Shown here: piece after piece, positions 25,030 through 34,173 of the stretch | Position numbering within the stretch: the stretch's first letter is position 1 | Layout of the letters: each line of letters opens with the position of its first letter | NCBI RefSeq assembly: GCF_016065055.1 | Contig: NZ_CP065856.1 | Location: 248,001-312,000, forward strand | Direction of reading: 5' to 3' | DNA length: 64,000 nt | Source: Halosimplex litoreum | GTDB lineage: Archaea > Halobacteriota > Halobacteria > Halobacteriales > Haloarculaceae | Translations under genes and position numbers: made by a program | Notes under the pieces: model-generated | Seen by the model: the letters and a program-made list of their open reading frames with translations, nothing else | What the model was told of the DNA's origin: nothing | Database searches by the model: none

Positions 25030-25401
25030 ATGAAGTACCAGGGACGCTCCCCGCGCAAGCGTACCGGCGGTCGCCGCCGGAACTTCCGGAAGAAGAAAAA
25101 GCACGAACTGGGCGACCAGCCGACCGAGACCCGCGTCGGCGAGACGAGCCTGAAGACGGTCGAGGCCCGCGGCAACACCGAGAAGGTCCGCGCGGTCACC
25201 GCCGACACCGCCAGCGTCGCCACCGACGGCGAAGTCGTCGCCGCCGAGATCGAAGACGTCGAGGAGAATCCCTCGAACCCCAACTACGTCCGCCGGAACA
25301 TCATCACCAAGGGTGCGATCGTCTCCACCAGCGAGGGCCGCGCCCGCGTCACCTCCCGCCCCGGCCAAGACGGCCAGATCAACGCCGTCCTCGTCGAGTA
25401 A
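25030..25401 (+). CDS. rps8e: Small ribosomal subunit protein eS8
   Basis: A 123-residue ribosomal protein of the archaeal/eukaryotic S8e family. The basic N-terminus MKYQGRSPRKRTGGRRRN is diagnostic, followed by NFRKKKKHELG and the later NPNYVRRNIITKGAIV and VTSRPGQDGQINAVLVE. Length is normal for the archaeal form. A TTCAAGTAG sequence about 29 bp before the ATG probably acts as its TATA box, so the mRNA is likely leaderless. It is a single gene with no other ribosomal gene nearby. Confidence 0.96.
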   Translation: MKYQGRSPRKRTGGRRRNFRKKKKHELGDQPTETRVGETSLKTVEARGNTEKVRAVTADTASVATDGEVVAAEIEDVEENPSNPNYVRRNIITKGAIVSTSEGRARVTSRPGQDGQINAVLVE

Positions 25402-25815
25402 CGGCAGTCTTCTCTCCGATTTCACGCGTCCGACAGCATCGGCCCCGTGGCCCGCTTCGGTCGAGTCTATATAGCGTTCCGGTGCCCCACGTGCCGGTGG
25501 GGAGCCGCCCGTACCCCTCTTAGCGACCCTTATACCGGTCGGTCTCCCAGGCAGCAGTGGCGTGCGGCGTCGACCACCGAGCACGCACCGAACACTGCCA
25601 CCTCGTTCGACGCGCGTGCCGCACGTCCCACTCGCGACTGCCACTTCGTCCGGGGCACCCATCCCCGTTTTCGTACTCCCGGTAGCCGCGGCTCGGGGAC
25701 TCTCGTGAGCGACGGGGACAACGACAGGTCGAACTCGTTTCCGTCGACTACCGGGTGTTCGGAAGTTTCCGCAGCGATCGAACCCGCTCGGGTGACGAGC
25801 GGGACAGTCGCCGGC
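25402..25815. other. Intergenic region of 414 bp, no gene recognised
   Basis: The region separates rps8e from the convergent phoU1 gene. Short frames exist on both strands but have no coding character. It contains a CCCCACGTGCCGGTGGGG stem and a TATA-like CCTTATACC near 25528-25536 with no start codon at a suitable distance. No tRNA or repeat family of this window is present. Confidence 0.4.
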
Positions 25816-26814
25816 TCAGGGAGAGGGTGCCGCTTTCTGGAGGGCGCTCTCGGCGATGTTGCCGCCGTAGTCGGCGGTGCGGGAGAGGGAGTCGACGACG
25901 AGCCCGAGCGACTGGGCGAGTTCGGGGTCGTCGAGGTCGCGGATCACGTCGTCGACGTCGCGGGCGCGCTCGTCGATATCCGGCAGGTCGGCTCGCGCGT
26001 CGGTCGCGAGCGAGACCGCCTCGTCGGGGTCGTCCTCGAGCAGGGCGTCCATCGCCGTCTCGGGGACGGTGACCGCCGCGGTCTGGAGGTCACTCAGCAC
26101 CTCGGCGACGGACTCGTTGACCGGGCCGATCTCCAGGGCGATGCTGGCGATCTTCGTCGCGTGGTCGGCGATCCGCTCCAGCTGGCGGGCGCTGGACTGG
26201 TAGTCGAAGACGGTCTCGCGGGGAAACCCGATCTCGGTGGCGGCGGCCGGGTTGCGCAGGACCGTGCGGAACACCCGGGAAACCATGTACCACAGGCGGT
26301 CGACGTCGTCGTCGCGCTCGATCACGTCGTGGGCGAGCTCGTCGTCGTCCTCCAGCAGCGCGGTCACCGCGTCCGAGAGCATCGTCAGCGAGACCAGCCG
26401 CATCCGCGTGATGGCGTTGTGAACCGACAGCTCCGAGGAGTCGAGGAGATCCTGCAGGACGACCCGCTCGCCGGTCTCCTCGATGACCTCCAGGCCGACC
26501 AGGCCCTGGGTCGCCTCGCGGATGGTGCGGCGCTGGCCCGCGGTGACGCGGGGCGCCTCGAAGTTGATGACGTCGAAGCCGCTGACGTACATCGTCATGA
26601 CGGCGCGCGTGAGTCGATCGCCCTCGAGTCCGTCGATCTCGATCGACCCCTTCTCCCGTTCCTCCTCGCTCTTGGGCGAGAGCAGGAGGATGTCCTCCTC
26701 GGAGTGGAACTCGACGACGCTCCCCGCGCTCACGTCGTTCTCCGTCGCCCAATCCTTCGGCAGAGACACCGTGTACGTGGACCCGCCCGTGACCTGGACC
26801 TTGCGCGTCTCCAT
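25816..26814 (-). CDS. phoU: AbrB-PhoU phosphate-signalling regulator (first copy)
   Basis: A 332-residue protein. The first 45 residues form an AbrB/SpoVT-type swapped-hairpin DNA-binding domain (METRKVQVTGGSTYTVSLPK). The rest is two PhoU helical repeats with the metal-binding signatures: HDVIERDDDVDRLWYMVSR and RQLERIADHATKIA. AbrB-PhoU proteins are the archaeal version of the Pst-associated regulator, thought to report PstSCAB flux and to repress the pho genes. It is divergent from pstS. A TATA box (26839-26845) lies 28 bp upstream, so the mRNA is leaderless. Confidence 0.9.
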   Translation of the reverse strand: METRKVQVTGGSTYTVSLPKDWATENDVSAGSVVEFHSEEDILLLSPKSEEEREKGSIEIDGLEGDRLTRAVMTMYVSGFDVINFEAPRVTAGQRRTIREATQGLVGLEVIEETGERVVLQDLLDSSELSVHNAITRMRLVSLTMLSDAVTALLEDDDELAHDVIERDDDVDRLWYMVSRVFRTVLRNPAAATEIGFPRETVFDYQSSARQLERIADHATKIASIALEIGPVNESVAEVLSDLQTAAVTVPETAMDALLEDDPDEAVSLATDARADLPDIDERARDVDDVIRDLDDPELAQSLGLVVDSLSRTADYGGNIAESALQKAAPSP

Positions 26815-26838
26815 AGGGAGGGGTCGTCCGCACTGACC

Positions 26839-26845
26839 AATAAAT
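26839..26845 (-). promoter_or_regulatory. TATA box of phoU1
   Basis: ATTTATT on the minus strand about 28 bp before the ATG at 26814. Confidence 0.55.
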
Positions 26846-26863
26846 CAACCCCTTTCTATATAT

Positions 26864-26872
26864 TTACAACTA
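26864..26872 (-). promoter_or_regulatory. Candidate Pho box upstream of phoU1
   Basis: On the coding strand this reads TAGTTGTAA, followed by ATATATAG. The same nine bases in the same orientation relative to the gene occur upstream of the pstS TATA box (27228-27236). Shared placement in a divergent pho pair suggests an activator or repressor site. Confidence 0.4.
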
Positions 26873-27227
26873 CATACCAGTATATTGCGGAATATATCGA
26901 CCAGAATCGGCTCGCCTCCGTCGGATATCCGCGACGAACTCTGAGACACGCGATTTCCTACCGTCGTCTATATATCCATCAGTGGTAGGTATGATGGGCG
27001 TATTCGGCCGATCGAGCGAATCCGTCGGGACACCGATTCGACCCGCGACGGCGGAGCGCTTCGAGCTACCGCTGACTCCGTGGTGGGTCGGGATGTCGTC
27101 CGTCCGCGCGCGTCTTCCGACGCGGTGGAGTCCCGAAATCCGGCGTTGGACGCGTTCGTCGGCGATACGCTCCCCCTACCGACGCTGGCCCGTTCCGGAC
27201 CGGTACGCATGAGTATATATGTCTATA

Positions 27228-27236
27228 TAGTTGTAA
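27228..27236 (+). promoter_or_regulatory. Candidate Pho box upstream of pstS
   Basis: TAGTTGTAA, embedded in CTATATAGTTGTAATAG and lying about 9 bp before the pstS TATA box at 27245-27251. It matches the phoU1 site at 26864-26872. Confidence 0.4.
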
Positions 27237-27244
27237 TAGTAGCG

Positions 27245-27251
27245 TATTTAG
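27245..27251 (+). promoter_or_regulatory. TATA box of pstS
   Basis: TATTTAG centred 29 bp before the pstS ATG at 27277, giving a leaderless pst mRNA. Confidence 0.5.
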
Positions 27252-27276
27252 TTAATCTGGGGGCACTGATCGGGTA

Positions 27277-28362
27277 ATGCGGGACACACCTGTAACCCGC
27301 CGACAACTGTTGGCGGGCGCGGCTGGCGTCGCCGCGTCGCTGGGTGGCTGTATCAGTACGAGTCCGACACCGCCGGGACAGGCCGCGGGCGGGGCCGGTG
27401 GCGGCGGCGGCTCGAGTACCGAACTGCTCAAGGCGGGCGGCTCGTCGACGCTGTTCCCGATGGTCCAGCGCGCCGCGTCGTACTGGGCGTCGAACTACCC
27501 GCCGACGGACCGGGAGTACTGGGGTCCCGGTCAGTACGACATCGAGACCGACATGCGCCTGGCCGACTACTGGGCGAGCAAGTACGGCTTCGAGGCCGAC
27601 GGCGACGTGTCCCCGCCGTTCGAGGTCAACGTCGGGCTCAGCCACTCCGGGACCGGCCTGGAGAAGCTCCGCGACCAGCAGATCGACATCGGGAACGCGA
27701 GCGCGTCCGCGAGCGCGGAGTTCCCCGACGAGTCCGAGGAGGAGCTGTCGAAGTTCACCGAACACGTCATCGCCGTCGACGCCCAGCCCATCGTCGTGAG
27801 CACGGATATCTACGACGCGGGCGTGACGAAGCTCACCGCCGAGCAGGTTCGGGGGATCTACACCGGCGAGACAACCGAGTGGTCGCAGATCCCGAGTTAC
27901 GACGGCCCCGACAAGGAGATCCAGGCCGTCGGGCGTGCCGAGGGGTCCGGGACCGACACCGCGTTTCGGTCGAACATGCTGGGCGACCCCAACGCTCCGA
28001 TGGACGGCGTCGACGCGCGGAAGGGACAGAACCAGCAGGTCAAGACCACCGTCTCGAACTCCAACAACGCCATCGCGTACATGGCGCTGGCCTTCACCGA
28101 CGACTCGGTCCCGGCAGTCGAGCTCGAGTTCGACGGAACGACCTACACGCCGGGCGAGAACCTCTCGGACGCCTCCTACCCGCTCGCGCGTGACCTCCAC
28201 TGTTACACCTGGGAGGGGACCTCGGAGATGGAGGCCGCGTTCCTCCGGATGATCCTCAGCGACTTCGGCCAGCAGAACTTCGTCGAGGTCGAGGGGTACT
28301 CGAAGCTGACGGCCGAGCGCCAGCAGGCCGAGTTCGAGAAGCTGCCGGAGCCCGAAGCATGA
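27277..28362 (+). CDS. pstS: Phosphate ABC transporter substrate-binding lipoprotein
   Basis: A 361-residue protein with a Tat motif (VTRRQLLAGA) and lipobox ending at Cys25 (SLGGC), followed by a Gly-rich linker; the mature protein is lipid-anchored outside the membrane. The phosphate-binding signatures are clear: AGGSSTLFPM, then GLSHSGTGLEKL, IGNASASAS and GRAEGSGTDTAFR. It captures inorganic phosphate for PstCAB. Its 3' end overlaps pstC by 4 nt (ATGA), so pstSCAB is one operon. Tat rather than Sec export is normal in haloarchaea. Confidence 0.95.
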   Translation: MRDTPVTRRQLLAGAAGVAASLGGCISTSPTPPGQAAGGAGGGGGSSTELLKAGGSSTLFPMVQRAASYWASNYPPTDREYWGPGQYDIETDMRLADYWASKYGFEADGDVSPPFEVNVGLSHSGTGLEKLRDQQIDIGNASASASAEFPDESEEELSKFTEHVIAVDAQPIVVSTDIYDAGVTKLTAEQVRGIYTGETTEWSQIPSYDGPDKEIQAVGRAEGSGTDTAFRSNMLGDPNAPMDGVDARKGQNQQVKTTVSNSNNAIAYMALAFTDDSVPAVELEFDGTTYTPGENLSDASYPLARDLHCYTWEGTSEMEAAFLRMILSDFGQQNFVEVEGYSKLTAERQQAEFEKLPEPEA

Positions 28363-29402
28363 GCGTCGCGACGCGACTCGGTGGCCTGGACACCCGGACG
28401 AGCGTGATCGGCGGTGTCGGGACCGCCCTCGTCGCGGCCGCGATCCTCTCGTTTCTTGTCGCACCGGCGCTGACGTGGCCTATCGCGGTCGCGTTCGCCG
28501 CGTTCGTCGTCGTGAGCTACCTCGTCGCCGAGGGGAGTACCGCCCGCTTTCTCCTCTTCCTGACGACCACCTCGACGGTGCTGATACTCGGGTTCATCAC
28601 CGTCTATCTGGTCATCAACGCGCTCCCGGTCGCCCGGGAGATGGGACTGTACCTGCTCGTCGGTTCCGACCCGTTCTGGAACACCGGCACGAACGTCTAC
28701 TCGCTCGTCCCGATGATGTGGGGGACGCTGGTGACGACCGTCATCGCGACGCTCGTCGCGGCGCCGCTCGGCGTCGCCGGCGCCGTCTTCATCAGCGAGA
28801 TCGCCCCAGCGTGGGCCCGGGAGATCGTGAAGCCGGCCGTCGAGATGCTGGCGGGCATCCCCTCGATCGTCTACGGTTTCATCGGCTTCACGCTCATCAA
28901 CCAGTTCATGCAGCAGGAACTTTCCCTGCCGACGTTCGGGAGCCTCTTCGTCACCGGGCTCGTCATCGGCGTGATGGCCCTGCCGACGGTCGTCTCCGTC
29001 GCCGAGGACGCCATCGCGAGCGTCCCGGACCCGATGCGCGACGGCGCGCAGGCGCTGGGCGCGACCGACTGGCAGACGACCACCAGCGTGACGCTGCCCG
29101 CCGCCTTCTCCGGCATCTCCGCGGCCGTCCTGCTGGGCGTCGGCCGCGCGGTCGGCGAGACCATGGCCGCGACGGTCATCCTCGGGAACGTCACGAACCT
29201 GCCGGACCCGCTGATGGACGTGTTCGGCAACACCATCACGCTGACGAGCCTCATCGCCAGCCAGTACGGCGCCGCCAGCGGCCTCCAGTTCTCCGCGCTG
29301 TTCGCGGCCGGCGTCGTCCTGTTCGTCACCGTCATGGGATTCAGCATCGGCTCGCAGCTCATCGAGCGCCGCATGCGCCGGACGCTGGGGGGTGACTCGT
29401 GA
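28359..29402 (+). CDS. pstC: Phosphate ABC transporter permease PstC
   Basis: A 347-residue membrane protein with about seven hydrophobic segments. The permease core reads VTTVIATLVAAPLGVAGAVF and the EAA-like cytoplasmic loop (MRDGAQALGATDWQTTTSV) that contacts PstB is present, as is EMLAGIPSIVYGFIG. It forms the transmembrane channel with PstA. It overlaps pstS by 4 nt before and pstA by 4 nt after. Length is slightly above the bacterial norm because of two extra N-terminal hydrophobic segments. Confidence 0.94.
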   Translation: MSVATRLGGLDTRTSVIGGVGTALVAAAILSFLVAPALTWPIAVAFAAFVVVSYLVAEGSTARFLLFLTTTSTVLILGFITVYLVINALPVAREMGLYLLVGSDPFWNTGTNVYSLVPMMWGTLVTTVIATLVAAPLGVAGAVFISEIAPAWAREIVKPAVEMLAGIPSIVYGFIGFTLINQFMQQELSLPTFGSLFVTGLVIGVMALPTVVSVAEDAIASVPDPMRDGAQALGATDWQTTTSVTLPAAFSGISAAVLLGVGRAVGETMAATVILGNVTNLPDPLMDVFGNTITLTSLIASQYGAASGLQFSALFAAGVVLFVTVMGFSIGSQLIERRMRRTLGGDS

Positions 29403-31039
29403 GCCTCGGTACCCCCGGCGACACCGCCGACGCGCTGGTCGCGGGCGACTCCTCGACCCGCGAACTGGTCGGCGGCGGCCTCTCGGCGCTGTCGTTCGCC
29501 GCCTTCGTCGTCGGACTGGTCGCGCTCTTCCAGTACGTCCCCGTCGACACGAGCGTTGCCGGCGTCTCCGTCGCCACCGCGATCGGCGGGGCGCTGACGC
29601 TCGTCGGCGTCGGCGTCGTCGCGCTCGGTGCGGCCTCCTACGGCGGCGTCTTCGAGACCGAACCCGGCCACACGGGCGGCGTCCTCTCCGCCGCGTTCCT
29701 CGGTCTCCTGTGGTTCGGCGTCGGCGGTCTCGTCGGCGCCCAGACGCTCGGGCTCTCGACCGCCTGGCCGGCCGCCGCGCTGGCCACCGGCGGCCTCGGC
29801 GCCGGCGTCGCGCTGTTCGCCCGCGAAGATATCGGTGTCACGCTCTCGGCCGGCCTGTTCGTACTCCTGTCCGGCCTCGTCGTCGTGACGGGACTGGTCG
29901 GCCCCGGCTGGTCGTGGGACCCAGCGGGCTTCTCGGTCGTCGTGACCGGCGCCGTCGGCGTCCCGGTCGTCGCGCTGTTCGCCGGGCTCGTCGGCGCGTG
30001 GACCGCCGCCCGCGTCTACGGCGGCTTCGGCGCGCAGGGCCGACAGACCGGCGCGTACGTCCTCGTGACCACCAACGCCGCGGCCATGATCGCCCTGCTC
30101 GGTTCCATCGTCGGATTCATCGCCGTCCGCGGCTTCGGCCCGATGACCGAAGGGGTCGAGTACGGCCTCTTCTGGGGACCATGGACGTGGTTCAACCCGC
30201 CCCTGCTGGACAGTTGGGTCGTCGTCGAGGGGCCGATCGTCTGGTTCTACTGGCCGTTCGTCATGGAGGGATACAGCTCGCTCGGCGGTGGCATCGACGG
30301 GGTTCTGCCCGCCATCGTCGGGACCGTCTGGCTCGTCGTCGGCGCGGTCGCGCTCGCGGTGCCGCTGGGCGTCGGCGCGGCCGTCTTCCTCACGGAGTAC
30401 GCCGAACAGGGCCGGTTCACGGCGCTGGTCGAGGTCTCGACGAACAGCCTCTGGAGTACGCCGAGCATCGTCTACGGCCTGTTCGGCCTGGCGTTTTTCG
30501 TCCCGCGGCTCGGCAACACCAACTCGATCCTCGCCGGCCAGCTCGTCCTCGGGTTCATGCTGCTCCCGCTGGTGGTCATCACCAGCCGCGAGTCGCTCAA
30601 GAGCGTCCCCGACGAGTACCGCGACGCCAGCGCGGCGCTGGGCGTCTCGAAGTGGGAGACCATCAAGAGCGTCGTCCTCCCGGCGTCGCTGCCGGGGGTC
30701 ATCACCGGCGTCATCCTCGGCATCGGCCGCATCGCCGGTGAGACGGCGCCCATCCTGCTGGTCACGACCAGCTCTCCGTTCCCCTCGGAGGTCGCCGGGG
30801 TCGTCGAGGGCGGGTTCCGGTTCACCTCGGCGTTCCCCTTCGTCGCCGTCCCCGACCTGAACCTCGTCCAGTCGTCGAGCGCGCTGCCCTACCAGCTGTT
30901 CGCGGTCATCGGCGCCGGGCTCGGGGAGAACCTCGACTTCGCGTGGGCTACGGCGCTGGTGCTGTTGCTCGTCGTCATGAGCTTCTACGCGGTCGGCATC
31001 GGCTCGCGGATCTACTTCAGGAGGAAACTCGACCAATGA
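29399..31039 (+). CDS. pstA: Phosphate ABC transporter permease PstA, enlarged
   Basis: A 546-residue membrane protein, nearly twice the size of bacterial PstA (about 280-300). The C-terminal half is the standard permease: [20 protein letters not shown], then [15 protein letters not shown] and the EAA loop [19 protein letters not shown]. The N-terminal half (about residues 1-250) adds several further hydrophobic segments with no second permease signature. Start is GTG 29399, overlapping pstC by 4 nt; pstB overlaps its stop. It forms the channel with PstC. The N-terminal extension's role is unknown. Confidence 0.92.
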   Translation: MSLGTPGDTADALVAGDSSTRELVGGGLSALSFAAFVVGLVALFQYVPVDTSVAGVSVATAIGGALTLVGVGVVALGAASYGGVFETEPGHTGGVLSAAFLGLLWFGVGGLVGAQTLGLSTAWPAAALATGGLGAGVALFAREDIGVTLSAGLFVLLSGLVVVTGLVGPGWSWDPAGFSVVVTGAVGVPVVALFAGLVGAWTAARVYGGFGAQGRQTGAYVLVTTNAAAMIALLGSIVGFIAVRGFGPMTEGVEYGLFWGPWTWFNPPLLDSWVVVEGPIVWFYWPFVMEGYSSLGGGIDGVLPAIVGTVWLVVGAVALAVPLGVGAAVFLTEYAEQGRFTALVEVSTNSLWSTPSIVYGLFGLAFFVPRLGNTNSILAGQLVLGFMLLPLVVITSRESLKSVPDEYRDASAALGVSKWETIKSVVLPASLPGVITGVILGIGRIAGETAPILLVTTSSPFPSEVAGVVEGGFRFTSAFPFVAVPDLNLVQSSSALPYQLFAVIGAGLGENLDFAWATALVLLLVVMSFYAVGIGSRIYFRRKLDQ

Positions 31040-31965
31040 GCGAAACGGACTTCACCCAGACCGACACCGACGAACCGACAGCCGAAACTGACGCGGCCGC
31101 AGAGAGCGAGACCACGGCCGGCGAGACCGACGAGCGCGTCCGCGAGGAGTGGCGTGACTACGAGTTCGCCGGCGAAGCGAAGCTCAGCGTCGAAGACCTG
31201 GACGTCCACTACGGCGACGACCACGCGCTGAAGGGCGTCTCGATGGACATCCCCGAGGAGAGCGTCACCGCGCTCATCGGCCCCTCGGGCTGTGGCAAGT
31301 CCACGTACCTCCGGTGTCTCAACCGGATGAACGACCGGATCGAGGCCGCTCGCATCGACGGCTCCGTGCAGCTCGACGGCGAAGAGATCTACCAGGACGG
31401 CGTCGACCTCGTCGAACTCCGCAAGCGCGTCGGCATGGTGTTCCAGGCCCCGAATCCATTCCCGAAGTCGATCCGCGACAACATCTCCTACGGCCCGCGC
31501 AAACACGGCGACCTGGACACCGGGCTGGTCGCTCGCCTGCTCGGCCGCGACGACACCGACGACGAGCTCGAACTCGTCCAGCAGTCGCTCCAGCAGGCCG
31601 CGCTGTGGGACGAGGTCAAAGACCGGCTGGACGACAACGCGCTCGGCCTCTCCGGCGGCCAGCAACAGCGGCTGTGTATCGCCCGCTGTCTCGCCGTCGG
31701 TCCCGACGTGATCCTCATGGACGAGCCCGCGTCGGCGCTGGACCCGGTCGCCACCTCGAAGATCGAGGACCTCATCGAGGAGCTGGCCGAGGACTACACG
31801 GTCGTCGTCGTCACCCACAGCATGCAGCAGGCCGCACGCATCTCCGACCAGACCGCCGTCTTCCTGACCGGCGGCGAGCTGGTCGAGTACGACGACACCG
31901 ACAAGATCTTCGAGAACCCCGAGAGCCAGCGCGTCGAGGACTACATCACCGGGAAGTTCGGGTAG
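31036..31965 (+). CDS. pstB: Phosphate ABC transporter ATP-binding protein
   Basis: A 309-residue ATPase. An acidic N-terminal extension (about 45 residues, rich in Glu and Thr) is followed by the ABC domain: Walker [12 protein letters not shown]-loop [10 protein letters not shown], signature [16 protein letters not shown], Walker [14 protein letters not shown] and the H-loop [12 protein letters not shown]. It powers phosphate import with PstCA. The ATG at 31036 overlaps the pstA TGA (ATGA); the earlier in-frame start at 30943 would lie inside pstA. It is followed by the convergent phoU2 gene. Confidence 0.95.
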   Translation: MSETDFTQTDTDEPTAETDAAAESETTAGETDERVREEWRDYEFAGEAKLSVEDLDVHYGDDHALKGVSMDIPEESVTALIGPSGCGKSTYLRCLNRMNDRIEAARIDGSVQLDGEEIYQDGVDLVELRKRVGMVFQAPNPFPKSIRDNISYGPRKHGDLDTGLVARLLGRDDTDDELELVQQSLQQAALWDEVKDRLDDNALGLSGGQQQRLCIARCLAVGPDVILMDEPASALDPVATSKIEDLIEELAEDYTVVVVTHSMQQAARISDQTAVFLTGGELVEYDDTDKIFENPESQRVEDYITGKFG

Positions 31966-32001
31966 TCCCCTCTTTCGACGCCGATGTGACGCCCGGACCG
32001 G

Positions 32002-33039
32002 TCACCGCGGGGTCGCCGCGGCCCGGTCGAGGTCGAGTTCCTGTCGGGACACCTGCTGGATAGCGACGGCCGCGACGTTCGCCCCGTACTCGGCGGTTCG
32101 CCGGAGGCTGTCGAGCAGGAGCCCGGCGGTGTGTGCCTCGCCGGGGGCGTCGTGGTCGTAGAGGTCCCGGTCGAGGCGCTCGATGGCGGCGACGAGGTCG
32201 TCGCGGCTGGACAGCGCCGAGTGGGCGGCCTCGACCCCGGCGTCGGCGAGGATCACGTCGCCGGCTTCGTCGACGACGCCGCAGGCGTCTTTACCGAGCG
32301 AGACGATCCGGTCGGCGAACCCGTCGGGCAGCGCCGCGTCGGGGTCGAGCGCGAAGCGGGCCACCTTCACCGCGTGGTCGGCGACGCGCTCGAACTGGCG
32401 GCAGGCGTAGTAGTACTCGAACAGCTCGTCGCGCTGGTGGTCGAGCTTCTCGACCTCGTGGAGGTCGGTGAGCGCCCGCCGGAAGTGCCGTGTCACCATC
32501 GCGAACAGCTTGTCGGCCTCCGCGTCGCGGTCGACCACGCGCTCGGCCAGCGCCGCGTCGCCATCGACGACGGCCGTCACCGCGTCGCGGTGCATCGCCA
32601 GCGTCACCAGCCGGAGCCGGAGCGCGCTCTTGCGCACGTCCACGTTCTCGGCGTCGATGAGGTTCGTCAGCCGGATCCGCGTCTCCGAGACCTCCAGGAG
32701 CTCGAACCCCGAGAGCTCGCCGACTGTGTCCTCGACCAGCGCGCGGCGGTCGCCGCCGTGACCGCTCGCGTCGACGAGCGTCACCTCGTCGAACCCCACC
32801 GCGTGCAACGCCTGGATCCGCTGTTCGACCGCGCTGTCGCTGCTGGTCGACACGTCGACCGTCGCCGACCGCGTCTCGTCGGCGCGCTCGGCCGCCGCCT
32901 CGACGAGCAGCGACCCGTCGGCGTTCGGGTACAGCGACAGCACCGACCCCGCCTCGATCCCGTGTTCGTTCGCCCAGGCCTTCGGCAGCGACACCGTGTA
33001 CGTCGTCCCCCCGGACAGCTGGACCTTTCTCGTCTCCAT
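32002..33039 (-). CDS. phoU: AbrB-PhoU phosphate-signalling regulator (second copy)
   Basis: A 345-residue paralogue of phoU1, started at ATG 33039. The N-terminal AbrB domain (METRKVQLSGGTTYTVSLPK) is almost the same as in the first copy; the PhoU repeats diverge, with AERVVDRDAEADKLFAMVTR and RQFERVADHAVKVAR as signature helices. It is convergent with pstB, 37 bp away, and divergent from the HTH-PhoU gene. A TATAAACG box on the minus strand near 33076-33083 fits a short leader. Two AbrB-PhoU paralogues flanking one pst operon suggest a regulatory pair. Confidence 0.9.
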   Translation of the reverse strand: METRKVQLSGGTTYTVSLPKAWANEHGIEAGSVLSLYPNADGSLLVEAAAERADETRSATVDVSTSSDSAVEQRIQALHAVGFDEVTLVDASGHGGDRRALVEDTVGELSGFELLEVSETRIRLTNLIDAENVDVRKSALRLRLVTLAMHRDAVTAVVDGDAALAERVVDRDAEADKLFAMVTRHFRRALTDLHEVEKLDHQRDELFEYYYACRQFERVADHAVKVARFALDPDAALPDGFADRIVSLGKDACGVVDEAGDVILADAGVEAAHSALSSRDDLVAAIERLDRDLYDHDAPGEAHTAGLLLDSLRRTAEYGANVAAVAIQQVSRQELDLDRAAATPR

Positions 33040-33165
33040 ACGCGATTGTATCCCCACCGGCCCCAACTTAACGTTTATATTAACTGAACGTTCCGCTCCA
33101 GGGCCATATATATCCGTACGAGATCGACGACGGGAGGATAGAGACGAGCGCCGTCGATTCGCGAA

Positions 33166-33186
33166 CGGACGTTATATAGCCGTCCG
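33166..33186 (+). promoter_or_regulatory. Inverted repeat around the TATA box of the HTH-PhoU gene
   Basis: CGGACG and CGTCCG (perfect 6-bp arms) flank the nine bases TTATATAGC, so a dimeric regulator bound here would cover the TATA box and block TBP. The start codon of the HTH-PhoU gene lies at 33235, giving a leader of about 33 nt. Confidence 0.5.
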
Positions 33187-33234
33187 GACACTCCGTGGAG
33201 CACCCCTTTGTCCCGACCGGTCACACGGCGGAGT

Positions 33235-34167
33235 ATGGCTCGCAGAACCTGGCACCGCTCGCGCGACGCGACCCGCCAGGGCCGTGACGCGACGCTCGCC
33301 CACGTCGTCGAGGCGATCGACCGGACCGCCCCGGAGACGAAGGCCGACCTCGCCGAGACGGTCGGCATCTCCGAGCAGTACCTCTCGGAGTTGCTCCAGG
33401 AGCTCAAGCGCGACGACGTGGTGACCAAGGCCTACGTCGTCGACGACGAGGCCGTCTACGAGACCGCCGAGAGCGTCTCCCGGCTCCTCGAACCTGTCGG
33501 CGCGCCCCGACCCGAGACGGACGAAGCCGGGGCGAACGGCCACAGCCCGGCCGGCGAACGCCGCGGCCCCGCCGTCCTCGACCTGCTCGAACGCCTCGAC
33601 GAGGTGACCGCCACCCAGTTCGAGGCCGCCCGGCTGGCCGTCGTCGGCGACGAGCCCGACCAGCCCGCGGGCGCGCTCGAATCGTTGACCAACGAGCGGT
33701 ACTTCGCCGTTCTCGAAGAGCTCAAATCCTACACGCTGACGAACGACTGGCCCGGCAACCGCGTCGCCTCCGACCTGGCGACCGTCGCGACGAATCTCGA
33801 GATCGTCGGCGACCGCGCCTGCTTCATCGCCGACGTGACCGACCGCCAGGCCGTCGCGACGACCGGCGTCGTCGAGGAGCGCGTCCTCGACGTGTTCGCC
33901 GCCGGCACCCGCATCAACGAGCACTTCCGCGACGTGCTCTTCGAGGCGGAACTGGCCGCCTACGACCGGCTCCACGCCGAGGAGGAGACCGTCCACCGCG
34001 ACCTGGACGAGCTGTTCGAGCTCGTCACCGCCTACGACCCCGAACTGTACGGCTCGCTGGTCACCGTCACGCGGGCGCTCGAACGCGCCATCTACTACTG
34101 GGTCGACGCCGCCGAGATCGCCGTCCGCCTCCACGCCGGCGTCGAAGCCGACCACGCGATGATCTAG
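33235..34167 (+). CDS. HTH-PhoU hybrid regulator
   Basis: A 310-residue protein. Residues about 15-70 are a winged helix-turn-helix (HVVEAIDRTAPETKADLAET, VGISEQYLSELLQELKRDDVV), and residues about 110-310 are PhoU-like helices (SLTNERYFAVLEELKSYTL, LATVATNLEIVGDRACFIAD, RALERAIYYWVDAAEIAVR). It replaces the AbrB domain of the other two copies with a different DNA-binding domain. It probably represses its own promoter through the CGGACG inverted repeat. It is divergent from phoU2. Start is the ATG at 33235. Confidence 0.87.
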   Translation: MARRTWHRSRDATRQGRDATLAHVVEAIDRTAPETKADLAETVGISEQYLSELLQELKRDDVVTKAYVVDDEAVYETAESVSRLLEPVGAPRPETDEAGANGHSPAGERRGPAVLDLLERLDEVTATQFEAARLAVVGDEPDQPAGALESLTNERYFAVLEELKSYTLTNDWPGNRVASDLATVATNLEIVGDRACFIADVTDRQAVATTGVVEERVLDVFAAGTRINEHFRDVLFEAELAAYDRLHAEEETVHRDLDELFELVTAYDPELYGSLVTVTRALERAIYYWVDAAEIAVRLHAGVEADHAMI

Positions 34168-34173
34168 GAACCG

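Larger units (their letters stand above)
26815..27276. other. Divergent phoU1-pstS control region
   Basis: This 462-bp region is AT-rich at both ends and contains several TATATA tracts (26856-26899, 26970-26980, 27211-27230) and the two TAGTTGTAA sites. The middle is GC-rich with no recognisable gene; small open frames there have no coding character. The double TATA tracts could be extra promoters or regulator sites for phosphate control. Confidence 0.5.

Noticed and set aside
25402-25815. A tRNA or a small gene after rps8e
   Set aside because: No tRNA cloverleaf with a GGTTCGAATCC-type arm is visible and the open frames have no coding character.
28871-31036. A 721-codon frame on the minus strand across pstC and pstA
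   Set aside because: It is a composition shadow (Arg/Glu/Asp-rich) opposite two clear permease genes.
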